Part shown: one piece after another, positions 1 through 10,636 of the stretch
Layout: each line of letters begins with the position of its first letter
Numbering within the stretch: position 1 is the stretch's first letter
NCBI GenBank assembly: GCA_963920705.1
Contig: OY987228.1
Coordinates: 16,537,187 to 16,601,186, forward strand
Reading direction: 5' to 3'
From: Odiellus spinosus
Taxonomy: Eukaryota; Arthropoda; Arachnida; Opiliones; Phalangiidae
DNA length: 64,000 nucleotides
Notes under the pieces: generated by a model
Database searches by the model: none
Seen by the model: only the letters and a program-made list of their open reading frames with translations
Told to the model about the DNA's origin: nothing
Translations under genes and position numbers: made by a program

Positions 1-737
1 TTCAAAGGGGTAATCTGATCGAGCGAGTGTCTAGCGGGGAGAGTTAATCCCCATTCTTTCAGTATGGGGTTAAAGAGCAATCTAAACTTCAAATTAAGAC
101 CAAGTACACCAAAATTGGGCAAAAAATATGAAAAGTATCGGAAAACGATTGTACAGTGACGTCACTACTTCAAATATAAGCTCATAAGTTTTAATATAAA
201 TTCACCTGTGTAAAATTACAATTTGATCTGATTAAATTAAATCTCATTAAGTCCCTTAGTCTACCTTAATCAGACTATAGTGGCGTAATTCGGTTATTTT
301 TTAATGGAAAGTTATGATTTTAAGCATTTTTCCAAACAGTTAAGAATAATTAAAACTAATTTACCACAACATATACCTTAAAATCTATTGAAATCTCATT
401 TTCCCTCTAATTTTTGCTACACCCTACCTCTCTAAGCACGCGCTGGCCTGGTTGCTAGGTAACAGAATGCCTCTAATATCTCTGTCCTAATAATTACTCC
501 TCATCCATTCCCGAGCTTTTTTCCTCATCATACATTTTTCTTGTATATTTTTATCAAGGCGTGTCCTTCAAATTCGGAAGGGTAATTTGTTTACCGTTAT
601 ACTTAATTACAATTATGTTATATGTCGGTACGCTTTGCTTTAACTTTCTCTTTTTTTATCACTTGGTTTTGTTAAGTCAGCAAATACAATGATCCAACCG
701 CTTTAGTAAGAAAATATTTTGTTGAAGAGAAACGGGG
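1..737. other. AT-rich non-coding stretch
   Basis: No gene, RNA or clear repeat is visible. The only compact motif is the 12-bp palindrome AGTGACGTCACT at 155-166, which contains a CRE-like TGACGTCA core; nothing around it supports a promoter. Confidence 0.5.
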
Positions 738-1003
738 AAACCCAAGCCTAGTCACAGTAAAACAGACTCTTTCATAATATAGCAAGAAGCCATTGAAGTA
801 TCCAAGAACGTCGGGGCTAAGATTTTGTAAAATTTAAACCCTTCCTCACGTATTTAAAATAGATTCGCGAAAACCCAAGGCTAGTCACAGTAAAACAGAC
901 TCTTTCATAATATAGCAAGAAGCCATTGAAGTATCCAAGAACGTCGGGGCTAAGATTTTGTAAAATGTAAACCCTTCTTCGCGTATTTAAAATAGATTCG
1001 CGT
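738..1003. repeat. 133-bp direct tandem dimer
   Basis: Two nearly identical 133-bp units lie head to tail, 738-870 and 871-1003, both starting AAACCCAAG and ending in AGATTCGCG. They differ at only a few positions (for example CAAGCC versus CAAGGC, and CCTCACG versus CTTCGCG). This looks like a recent local duplication. No coding potential or transposon ends are visible. Confidence 0.9.
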
Positions 1004-1205
1004 AAACTTTTAAATCAAATATCAAAGAAGAATTTAAAATCTAAATCAAATCATTGATGTCGTGAAACTACAAGGCTTAACAATTAGCGTCAGGAGGAAA
1101 ATGAAACGCCAGGGTGTGCTCTTCACTTTTAAGAGGTGTATAGAAAAATAAAAGCAGACGACTTTTGTAGACATAGTATTTAGGGACGGTTCCAGATAAT
1201 ACTAA

Positions 1206-1388
1206 AGCCGCGTTCACACTAGAGACTTTGAAACCGTTTTTAACCGTTAGGTAAAGGTCAAAATTGAAAATTTTAGGGTCAAATTTAGAGAGCTATCGTC
1301 CAAAAATGGAATTATTCGCTTGAAAAATCGATTTGAATATCCGAAACGGTTTCAAAACGGTTCCAAAGTGTCTAGTGTGAACGTAGCT
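1206..1388. mobile_element. Short inverted-repeat element, GTTCACAC type, copy a
   Basis: Terminal inverted repeats read AGCCGCGTTCACACTAG at the left end and, reverse-complemented, AGCTACGTTCACACTAG at the right end. The 183-bp interior carries AAACGGTTT-like motifs and no open frame. Related elements lie at 3897, 13870, 28324 and 43691. The target duplication is ambiguous; TA is possible. It is a non-autonomous DNA transposon by structure; the superfamily is not determined. Confidence 0.75.
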
Positions 1389-1576
1389 TATGTTACTTTC
1401 ATCTCCACTAGCTAATTTCTAAATTAATTTAATATTTATGGCAAAATCAAATCCAGTTCATTTTTATTACACACTTATTTAAATAGTCAAAATATGGAAT
1501 TTCTACGTTAATGAAGCTCTAAATATTCTAATTTAGGAATCTTCTTAATTAAGGCGAACAAAAACTATTTAAAAAA

Positions 1577-1862
1577 GGAACAGCTTTTGAATTTATTTTC
1601 GGAATCACCATGCCAAAAAATGTATTCGAGAAATTTTCGGAATGTCCTAACATTAAAAGAATAGGCCGACGTTTGATACCTATTCTTTTAATGTTAGGAC
1701 ATTACAAGCGTTGTTGAAAGCTGAAATAATATGATTGAACCGAATACTTTTTTTTCCAAAAAAATGAATTTAAACACCAAAAACGAGTCTAAAAATTGTT
1801 TGAAAATTCTCAAATACGCTTTTTGGCTTTGTGATTCCGAAAATAAATTCAAAAGCTGTTCC
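1577..1862. mobile_element. Foldback element with nested hairpin
   Basis: A perfect 32-bp inverted repeat (1577-1608 against 1831-1862) extends inward with imperfect pairing. Inside it is a second perfect inverted repeat with 24-bp arms (1641-1664 and 1680-1703) and a 15-nt loop. The arms have not decayed, so the hairpin is either young or maintained. No protein is encoded; small open frames on both strands across it are by-products of the symmetry. Confidence 0.8.
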
Positions 1863-1889
1863 ATTTTTAGCTCCAAGTTTCCCTTTGAA

Positions 1890-3246
1890 TTTTTTGAGTT
1901 AAGAAGGGACTTTTAGAAGTAGGTATTCTGAAGAAAACTCTCAAAAATGATATAAGAATACAAAGTTTTCCTTCGAAGTCTGCCGACGCGTAGACGCCTA
2001 AAATCAATATAGACTTCCGTGAAAAGGGTTAGTGAATGTTTGGTGACGCTGGTGTTAGTGAAACATTTAGTTTCGACGTCTAAGCGGAATATTGTAGAAA
2101 TTAGCTTAGTTTCGTCCAGTTTTTCGTGCGTGTGTGGGGGTGGAAAGTCTGTTTTCAAAGGCGTGGTTATATATTCGCTAGTTCACGTATCTATGGTAAC
2201 ATTTTTAATACACAAGATTTTGGTATTGTTATAGATTATACCCCCCAGATTTCTTGAATCAGCAACGTGGTTTTACGGCGATAGTGGTCAGCGCTGCAGG
2301 CCAAAGATTTTAAGTTACGTTAATGTAATTGGGTCTGGGAGTTTTTTTTATCGAAATCACGTTTTAAGCTATTATTTTTAATACATAACATTCAACATGG
2401 TGCCAGAGTTATTAATTATTACACCATACTCGTACGAGTATGACCTTAGTCGTGCATGAAATGACCTTTATATTGAAGCAGTCGGTTTAGTTATATCGTA
2501 TTAGTTCCAGTTGTAGTTGCCATTATTGTCGAAGCTATGTATTTTATCTAACACGTTTATTACGCCAAAATTAATGTATTAATTTAAGCATTATGAACGA
2601 AGCATTAAACGAAGATAATTATTAGTAAGAGCAGGAGTAACGTTATAATCTTCCCTACAGGTAGGGAAGTTTATTTTGTTAAGCTCTGTATTCAACTAGG
2701 TTTTTTTGTGTGGCCGAAAAAGCAACTTTTTCGTCGTAACTATAGAAATTTAATTTATGACGAAAAAGTGTCTATTTTTGCCAAAACATCTTGATTGAAA
2801 ACGCGCCTTTAATAATGATAAAAACTTATACTCATAGTGCAAAGATTTTCCTAACCGATCCTCGCGAACTTGATATGATTCGTGAAAGATTTAAATCAAA
2901 AATAGTACAGAAATATTCGAAAATATTGTCGTTAAACACGAAATCATAGCTCAGAAGAAAAATGAAACGCCATAGTGCGTTTCAATACTTTTTAGATATA
3001 TGAGCAGACGAATTTCAGCTACAACGTACCCAGTAAGGTACCAAGGCTCCTAAAAATACTTGGTACCATGGGATAATGTGGTATTCCCAGTCTCTTATGT
3101 GCTCGAATGAGTTCCTGATAAATGAAGAAAAAATAAAACAATTTATTTTTCAAACATTGCACAAAATAAATAGTTTTATTTTTTATTCATCGTATGTTAC
3201 CACGATGATCTCATTTTTAATAACTATTTACTTCATATTACTCAAA
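1890..3246. other. AT-rich non-coding stretch with small hairpins
   Basis: No gene is recognised. It contains a 20-bp palindrome, CTTCCCTAC-AG-GTAGGGAAG, at 2650-2669, and a GGTACCAAG/CTTGGTACC hairpin at about 3037-3067. A segment at 2945-3060 resembles 1090-1203 in order of motifs (AAAATGAAACGCCA, then GCAGACGA), suggesting an old dispersed repeat. Confidence 0.4.
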
Positions 3247-3253
3247 ACCATAG

Positions 3254-3591
3254 CAGAAGTAGATGAAACCCTCCTTTGAAGTCTATTACTCCCGGGTCTT
3301 GTCTACCCCTCTCTGTATGGGTTAGTTTCAAAAAGCGCGATTCGTACGCCTCCTAACGCTAGATATTTTCGGAGCGGGAGTTCGTCCAGCGAATATCTCT
3401 AGCAGCCTTGGAGTTCGTCAAAAAAACGTCGTCGTTTGTGGAGAGAGAGAATTTCCAATTTTCCGTAGACAGGGGGGTATGAAGTAGGACCCCTCCGATC
3501 TCGTAAAATTGGGAATTTTACCCATACAGAGAGGAGCGCTATATGGAACATTAGAGTAGTAGACTTCAAAGGAGGGTTTCATATACTTCTG
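3254..3591 (-). mobile_element. CAGAAG inverted-repeat element (MITE), copy 1
   Basis: A 338-bp element with termini CAGAAG...CTTCTG and long terminal inverted repeats containing GAAACCCTCCTTTGAAGTCT. It is flanked by a perfect 7-bp target duplication ACCATAG (3247-3253 and 3592-3598). It is inverted relative to the copies at 9129 and 34490. There is no transposase, so it is non-autonomous. A 7-bp duplication with CA-starting ends is compatible with P- or Dada-like transposases, but this is inference. Confidence 0.92.
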
Positions 3592-3598
3592 ACCATAG

Positions 3599-5325
3599 TC
3601 ATAGAATAGTTATACCGCCTCATACAAGAACCTCATTTTGGAGGAATGATGATAAATCCCTATGTTACTAAGCCAACTAAGATTTTACTTGCATGTCTGT
3701 CAACTTCCTAACACTCCGTACTCCAAATTAATGGACAGAGTGTATGAACATTATGGTCGTTAATTCGAGAATTATACCGCATCATGCGATTTAAATTAAT
3801 TCTAAAATTCCAACTACGAAAACTACAGTTAATACCACTTCGAATTGGCATATATGCTCAACCGTAATCTCTATCCCTTGATTATACCATAATTATAGCT
3901 AAGTTCACACTATCATTTCTTAATCGATTTGAAACGGTAAAATCAAACCGATATTCAAATCGCCAGGAATCGATTTAAGCGTCACGCGTTCACGCATTAT
4001 CTTTATAAATCGATTTATTGTAACTTCATCTATCGGTATGAAAATGATTCCCGAAGCAGTTTCAAGAAATCGAATCAAAACGATTCGAGAAAAGACGGTT
4101 TCCCGTTCTCATGACTTTTGCGAAAGGTTTCGAAACGGTTTAAATCGATTCCAAGGCTTAGTATGAACGCGGCTTAAGTTAAAAATGACTCTTGGGCTTC
4201 TAACATTTCTACCTCATTCTACTATAAATAATAACCTCATTTCCCCAAATCATTACCGAATATTTCTTTTTTTATAATTTGATATTCTGGATAAACTTGT
4301 TGTTAGCAACGGTATACAAATAACGCTAACTTATAAAAGATACCTTTACTTTTATTTAATCTAGGGTAATAGACCTATATATTGTTAACGAAACGCGTTC
4401 TGGTTCGTGCCGCGGCTAAGTTTGGATAATTAAAGTCCGCTCCGACGCTCGCTTTAACCAACACCTGCCACATTGATTATAACGAACGTTCGGATACGAA
4501 AATTCCTCTTATCTGAAAAACTGGGTCCGTATACGTAGGGTATCTTAAAGTATATATAAGAGGGAAAGATAATTTTTTTTTGTTCTTTAACGCCGCGGGA
4601 AGGCTTAGGAAGGATTTATGAATCATCGACGGTCGACGCGGTGACCGCTAATGCTCGAGCTAATATTAAGCCTAGTCAGCCCTAGAGGGGCTTCGCTACC
4701 ATTAGAGATTGACCAACTAAATCGCGCGTTCCGTATCTCTTACGTGTACTATACCTAAAGCTTAAAGAACAAATCTCACGGTTAAAATTCTCTCAGAACG
4801 TGCGAAAACTTGAAGCCATAATTTTAAGGCGCTGACCGTTACTTCCACATTATTATATTATAAAGTTCCGGAAAAGTTATTTTTACAAAATACCTAACTT
4901 TCTCATATTACGGGAGCTTTTGTTGTTATTATATATTTTTTTCTTCGTTAATATTATTTTTAAGCTCCAATTGAGCTCTCTTAGAACTCACGAATTCCTC
5001 CCCCCTCCCCTTGCAGACTTTCCCTTTGAGTGGCTTTAGAAGCTTTAGGATATATTTCGCCAGCGTAAACATTTTCTCCGTTTGAGCTTTTGTATCAAAA
5101 CCCGGCGGCTACGTGCGATACGATATAGAACCGAGGATTGCGCAAAGATAATCTTACCAACTATAGCAATTTGTAGGCTTAGGAAAAGACTCGGTCCAAT
5201 TGTCAAGAGTGTATCTACACTTAACCCCGGTTAAACCCAAAGTGTAATTTGTATTCTATTCGCGCCTCGAGTTCTTGGCTCAAAATCATCGAAATCAAGC
5301 AGGACGTAATTCAGGATACTTAGAG
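3599..5325. other. Non-coding stretch
   Basis: Apart from the GTTCACAC element at 3897-4174, no gene or repeat is recognised. The part around 4560-4760 is somewhat richer in GC than its surroundings and has several CG dinucleotides, but it has no open frame or RNA signature I can name. Confidence 0.35.
3897..4174. mobile_element. GTTCACAC-type element, copy b
   Basis: Ends AGCTAAGTTCACACT and, reverse-complemented from the right, AGCCGCGTTCATACT. The 278-bp interior shares a block (GATTTGAAACGGTAAAATC and what follows) with the copy at 28324, making these two a subfamily distinct from 1206, 13870 and 43691. Many ATCGATTT/AAATCGAT segments give internal self-pairing. It has no coding capacity. 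Confidence 0.75.
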
Positions 5326-5422
5326 AATATTTTTTTCTAGTTTAGATAATATCTTTCTAGTTTAGTAAAATAGTATAATTACGTGTCTATGTTTCTAGTT
5401 ATTAAATTTATATTTTTAGTTT
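5326..5422 (-). repeat. Degenerate minisatellite, reverse of the 5951 array
   Basis: Repeats of TTTCTAGTTTAG and close variants are the reverse complement of the CTAGAAA core of the 19-bp array at 5951-6180. The two may be the ends of one approximately 850-bp element with subterminal repeats, or independent local expansions. Confidence 0.5.
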
Positions 5423-5950
5423 ACCGAATGGACGTCTTTAAAAATGTTTTATCTGACGCGTGGTAGAATGAATAGTTGCTCCTATTTATGCATTCCCTTT
5501 TGAAACCGAGAGAAGCCCTTAAAAGGTTCACAACTGAATAAATTTAAATAATTAAATAATAATGTTTGTAGAGTAAAATTACCGGTATAGTAACTGTAAT
5601 ATACTAACTCTTAACTTTAAAGTTACAACAAAGATTGTAATTAGAGATAACTAGTACCTTGTGTAAGTCTGAGAGAGGCCCAAAGTTTCAGACTGTCCTT
5701 CGCCCTCTTAACACTGCGCCAACACTGAGCTCACAGAAAAGCCATACCTAAGGCTCGACCAGTATAATGTATTTCCTACGGAACGCCTGTGGAAATGTTC
5801 CCACTGCCGCGCTTTGGTGTTCATGGCAAAGAGTATGTTCAGTATCAACCAAACTAATGCCTACTTCTTGTAGAACATGCGTTCAAGAAGATACTTCTTT
5901 TTTTCTATCGGGTCACTCGTTTCTTCTGAAACGATATAACAAATAATTTC

Positions 5951-6180
5951 AATATATTTGATCAAACTAGAAATATTTGATCAAACTAGAAATATTTGAT
6001 CAAACTAGAAATATATGATCAAACTAGAAATATTTGATCAAACTAGAAATATTTTATCAAACCAGAAATATTTTATCAAACTAGAAATAATTTATCAAAC
6101 TAGAAATAATTTATCAAACTAGAAATAATTTATCAAACTAGAAATAATTTATCAAACTAGAAATATTTTATCTAACTATA
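5951..6180 (+). repeat. 19-bp minisatellite, about 12 units
   Basis: The unit is AAATATTTGATCAAACTAG. The first half of the array keeps TTTGATCAAACT; the second half is homogenised to the variant AATTTATCAAACT, showing local spreading of a sequence variant. It has no coding or RNA signature. Confidence 0.9.
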
Positions 6181-9121
6181 TATATATTTTTTTTTCTAAA
6201 AGATTCATGTCATATTCAGCTCATTGTAAAAAGGTATATTTTCCTGCTTTGCGCCTTATATATGTGTAAAATTATCAAGGATTTATGTATTTCCTATCAT
6301 TTCTCTAATTATCCCGTAATTCCTACACTTTTGAAGAGTAAATTTCAATAATCTCTTTCAAAATTATACCAAGGTGAGCTTTCATCGAAAAAAAAATGCC
6401 ATATGGCGTAGGATAATCCGGGATATATGGATGTATTGATAACTTAAAACTGGCACGAAGGAATCTTTTGAAATTTAAATACTAATAAAAAATCCTCAGG
6501 AAATTAATTAACCTCTCAAGAACCCGGTTTCGTAATCATCGTAAAATTAATTAACTTCTCAAGAACTCGGTTTCGTAAGGGAAACGGATTACGGGAAGAG
6601 GCGGGAAGGCTCATCTGGTCTTTAATTTATTTTTGACTTAACTATTTGTAATAATTTACCTTCAAGACATACTCACCTTTTGTACAAAAAAGGGCTTGAA
6701 TTATAACAAAAACGGTGGAGTGACTACAGAATTTGGTCTAAAACTAGTAACATCACTATTTAATAGATGAAAATTAACACAAGGGCTCTATACACGTATA
6801 ACTAAATATACCGCACGCTCGGGTGAATCCATTTAATCCTGTTTAAAGTATTGATTTGAACCCACATCACGTTCAAAGTCAATGGGGCCATAAGCTTAAA
6901 CCTATCCGAGAGTGGGAAAATTTGGTGGTGTATATCTTGGAATAACTCGAACGGAAAAATAATCCTTATAAGACTTTCTCCTCGGGCGAAATTGTTCTTG
7001 GTTGGAAAAACCCTCCTCTTATATTCACGTAAAATAGTTTCGAGATCTTTCTCTTCTTTTAAATATTCTAGTTTCTTCGATCAATGATGTGAAAATGACT
7101 CTAGAAATGGATAGGAATATTGGACCTTTTCTTTATAGCTTTATAAATTTTTATTACTACTACAGTTAATTTGTTTCGTAAAGCGAGATAAGATAAGAAA
7201 GAAGCCGGTTTCTGGCTTTCGTCGTTAATTTTAGAAGGATTATTAATATTTATTTTTATTTTTAAAACCATTAATTATATAAACCATCTGCATTCCTGAA
7301 ATTTTAAAGCCATTTCAAAATTTTATTGAGAAAAAGGAGCTATGCCCGACTTAAAAAAAAAACTCATTAATTTTCATTAAAACGAATTAAGAATTTTAAA
7401 AATTTCAAGACTTTGCAAACTCTCAGAATTTGGGATTCAAAATTTATATTGATTAGAGTAAAATAGAGTTTTATCGGATTTAGTCTGTCGAAACTTGGTC
7501 TCGGGGCGTAGGATTTATTTAATACGGAAGGTACTGTGTTAAAAATTACCCTTCGAATAATTAAAATGTCGAAATTAAGTAGTTTATTTAAACCTTGATT
7601 AATTAATAGGGAAGATGTTTATTAATCCATGTTTAAACAATCTTGAACATATATATATATGAAATATATATTTTTATTTTCGGCAACAATCTTCTTAAAA
7701 TTGTTTTTACATTTTTTATGAGCTAGGCCCTATATTGAGCTTGAAAAATGATTAACAATTAACTTCGTTAACCTAATGACAACGTCATAAGGTTAAAGAT
7801 TAATTTTTGACAATTTATCGAGAACTTCTCATAAAGGTGGTGAAAATGTGGCCCCCCCAAATCTGTTACAATTGAATTTGATGGAAATGAAAAGTTTTTT
7901 TATTTTTATCTTCATCTTTCCCTGGGGTAAAATATATTTCTTCGAATTAATTCTTTAAGGAATTTCTTAAGAGTATCTTAACCGACCCTTTTGCCAAACT
8001 GTACTACTTCGTTTCCGCTTCGATAGTTAATCGAACCGTTTATTTTTTATTTTTTTCCGTTTCCAAGGGAATGTGAAATATAACGATAAAGATTGTCGAG
8101 AATAGGGCGAGTGACTGATCATTCCACGTAATCGCTGTTTTAGCCTGTAGGTTTAACTGTACTAAAGTTTTTATGTCATTTAGAACTTATTTAGCATTAC
8201 AAAAGTCAGTGATTGTATAATTGTACAGAGCTGTCCTCGCATTGGAGAGTACTTATCAAATGTGCAAATATTTCGAGAAATATTTTCAAAGATTTTTTAT
8301 TGTTTCTGCCAAATAAGTAGATTATCTGTAAATTACATATCTATCGTATCAAATAATGTAGCCAGCGATTTATATTTATTTCAAGATAAGATTGAGGTGC
8401 CCTCTTTTGTTCAGTGATAGCGTATACAGTTTTTCCTTTTGACTCGCGGTTCTGAAAAATGAACCAGTACCTCCCGAAATAATAACCTGGAATATTTCTT
8501 CCGGAGGAATGTCTACCATTGGCTAAATACCGTGACCCGGAAAACAAATACAAAGCCAAGAGGGTTTTATTTTCTCTCGGAATCTAATGCCAAAAACGGC
8601 AGCGTTGAGTCGCGTTTATTGAATATTTTAGGACGATAAATAAATGTATCGCTTCATTTTTTGAATATCGCTATAGGGAAGTTCTAGTAATTATGTTTTG
8701 AATTACGTATAAGGTAATATGAATAATATCTGCCCTTTTTTATTTCGCATTTAATTCAGGTACAAAAACTAAAAATATATATTGCAATGTTTCACCAACC
8801 CTTTAGATTTGTTCAATATAGTAATGCTGGTGGTATACGTTTCCCCTATGCCAAATTTGGTTTCCCTCCATCCTGGCCCGAAAAAATCGATGCTTTCGAT
8901 CATTTTTCCGCTTTCCTCCTTTCATTCCATCTACATCTTTAATATTTTTGGTTTCCGCGGGGGGAATACGGTCCTGGCCGCAAACGGCCGAATTTCTTTC
9001 TTGGTTTTTTCGTTCATTTATTTCCTTTTCCTCTTTTTAACATTTCCTTCTTTGGTTCTCTATATTTTTCGTCTCGTCTCCTTGACAGACCAATCGCGCA
9101 CAATCGTAGTTTTTGGAATGA
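6181..9121. other. Long AT-rich stretch without a recognised gene
   Basis: I see no exon, RNA or transposon that I can support. Small features are an (AT)n-like run near 7650-7672 and an imperfect hairpin TAACCTAATGAC/GTCATAAGGTTA around 7768-7795. An open frame from 8782 runs into the neighbouring transposon and has no recognisable domain. Confidence 0.35.
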
Positions 9122-9128
9122 CTACTAG

Positions 9129-9464
9129 CAGAAGCCGATGAAACCCTCCTTTGAAGTCTAATACTCCAATGTTCCATATAGCGCTCCTCTCTGTATGGGT
9201 AAAATTCCCAATTTTACGAGTTAGAAGGGGTCCTACTTCATCCCCCCTGTCTACGGAAAATTGGAAATTCTCTCTCTGCACAAACGACGACGTTTTTGGA
9301 CGAACTCCAAGGCTGCTAGAGATATTCGCTCGACGAACTCCCGCTCCGAAAACATCTACCGTTAGGAGGCGTACGAATCGCGCCTTTTGAGAATAACCCA
9401 TACAGATAGGGGTAGACAAGACCAGGGAGTAATAGACTTCAAAGGAGGGTTTCATCGGCTTCTG
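9129..9464 (+). mobile_element. CAGAAG inverted-repeat element (MITE), copy 2
   Basis: A 336-bp element starting CAGAAGCCGATGAAACCC and ending in its reverse complement. It is flanked by a perfect 7-bp duplication CTACTAG (9122-9128 and 9465-9471). The arms contain TCTGTATGGGT near each end and the centre is asymmetric (CTCTCTCTGCACAAACGACG). Same orientation as the copy at 34490. Confidence 0.93.
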
Positions 9465-9471
9465 CTACTAG

Positions 9472-10552
9472 GTACAAAATATGATAAAATATCTTGAGAA
9501 AAATGCCCGTAGCTTAATACTATATCGTAATCCGAGAGTTACTTTGGACAGGATCACGAACCAAATTCAACGAAAGTTAAATCTAAAAGTTTGACCTATT
9601 AGGGTAAACTAATACCCATCAAATTTTAAATTATATTAGTATTAATTCATTTTATTAATGCGCGCTTTCAATTCGTGGTGGCAAGCTCTCTACAGAATAC
9701 ATCTCGTATTGCAAATAAAATTTTGCGAAATTAATTTGAAAGTTATCTGGTGCGCGACTGTCCTTAGTCTATGAAGTTTTGGAATCATCTACGATGGTTG
9801 ACAGTCGCTTCATTATTATTCCCCTCCCAGTTTTGTGCCCAACCAAGTTTTTGATACGTTTTGGTCTCATTTTTTATATAGTTTGATAGGAGAGGGAGTG
9901 TATTGTCGTCGAATATTTTTTATATATTTTGCTTATCGATGGTCAAAATTCCATTACAATGTAAATTACGCAACCTTCTTTCCTATTCTATAAAGGAATT
10001 ATAGATGACTTGGGTTGATGATATTTTACATTTTTGGGATATAATCTGACAAAAATATTATCCATTCGATTTCAGATTCGATGATTTAAAACTAAAATTG
10101 CACGCTATAGTAGCATCTGATACGATATTATAATGTTATATTGCAATATATGATTTAATAATTGTTTAATTAATAATAATTATACTGAAATTTATATTAT
10201 TTATTGCTATTAATATTTTATTACACAGTTTAATATTATTAAATAAATAATATATCATAATATTATTAAATTAATTAACGATATTGATACATAATGGTTG
10301 AGAAAAACCAGTAACAGTCTCGTTAATTATTTAAATTATTAAGTAATCACTAAGGTCAATTATTTCGTGCAATAGATTATAATATACAAGTAAAATTAAT
10401 AAAGTATTCATATATAAATTACAGTTATAACATATAAAGTTACTATTTCTATTATTATTATAATAATTATATAATATCCCGTATATAGAATTCCAAATGA
10501 TGGAAAAACCTAATTAATCATATTATACTTTATTCCTTATTAAAAGGAGCGC
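9472..10552. other. AT-rich intergenic stretch downstream of the tRNA
   Basis: Very AT-rich, especially 10100-10450, with many TAAT/ATTA runs. No gene is recognised. Confidence 0.35.
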
Positions 10553-10556
10553 AAAA
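10553..10556 (-). terminator. Pol III terminator of tRNA-Pro
   Basis: Read on the minus strand, TTTT lies 9 bp beyond the 3' end of the tRNA, a minimal RNA polymerase III terminator. Confidence 0.75.
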
Positions 10557-10565
10557 GATATTTCG

Positions 10566-10636
10566 GGTCCGTCCGGGATTTGAACCCGGGACCACTCGCA
10601 CCCTAAGCGAGTATCATACCCCTAGACCAACGGACC
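10566..10636 (-). tRNA. tRNA-Pro, anticodon AGG
   Basis: On the minus strand a 71-nt cloverleaf is complete: acceptor stem GGTCCGT/ACGGACC (7 of 7 pairs), a D arm containing TCTAGGGG, anticodon stem CTCGC/GCGAG enclosing TTAGGGT (anticodon AGG, read as IGG after editing), and T arm CCGGG/CCCGG with loop TTCAAAT. Internal Pol III promoter elements fit: A box TGGTCTAGGGG and B box GGTTCAAATCC. The CCA end is not encoded, as in eukaryotes. No intron is seen. It reads CCN proline codons. No other tRNA was found in the window. Confidence 0.97.

Noticed and set aside
155-166. AGTGACGTCACT as a CRE promoter element
   Set aside because: A single short palindrome without any downstream gene; a chance match is likely.
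2650-2669. Histone-type 3' stem-loop
   Set aside because: The arms CTTCCCTAC/GTAGGGAAG and the 2-nt loop do not match the histone stem-loop, and no histone gene lies upstream.
8782-9141. 119-codon + strand frame with hydrophobic stretches
   Set aside because: It runs into the CAGAAG element, has no recognisable domain or splice context, and hydrophobicity is expected from T-rich DNA.
9060-9455. 131-codon minus-strand frame, with a similar 74-codon frame at 34594-34818
   Set aside because: Both lie inside CAGAAG inverted-repeat elements; the similarity comes from the element, and the frame is not kept between copies.
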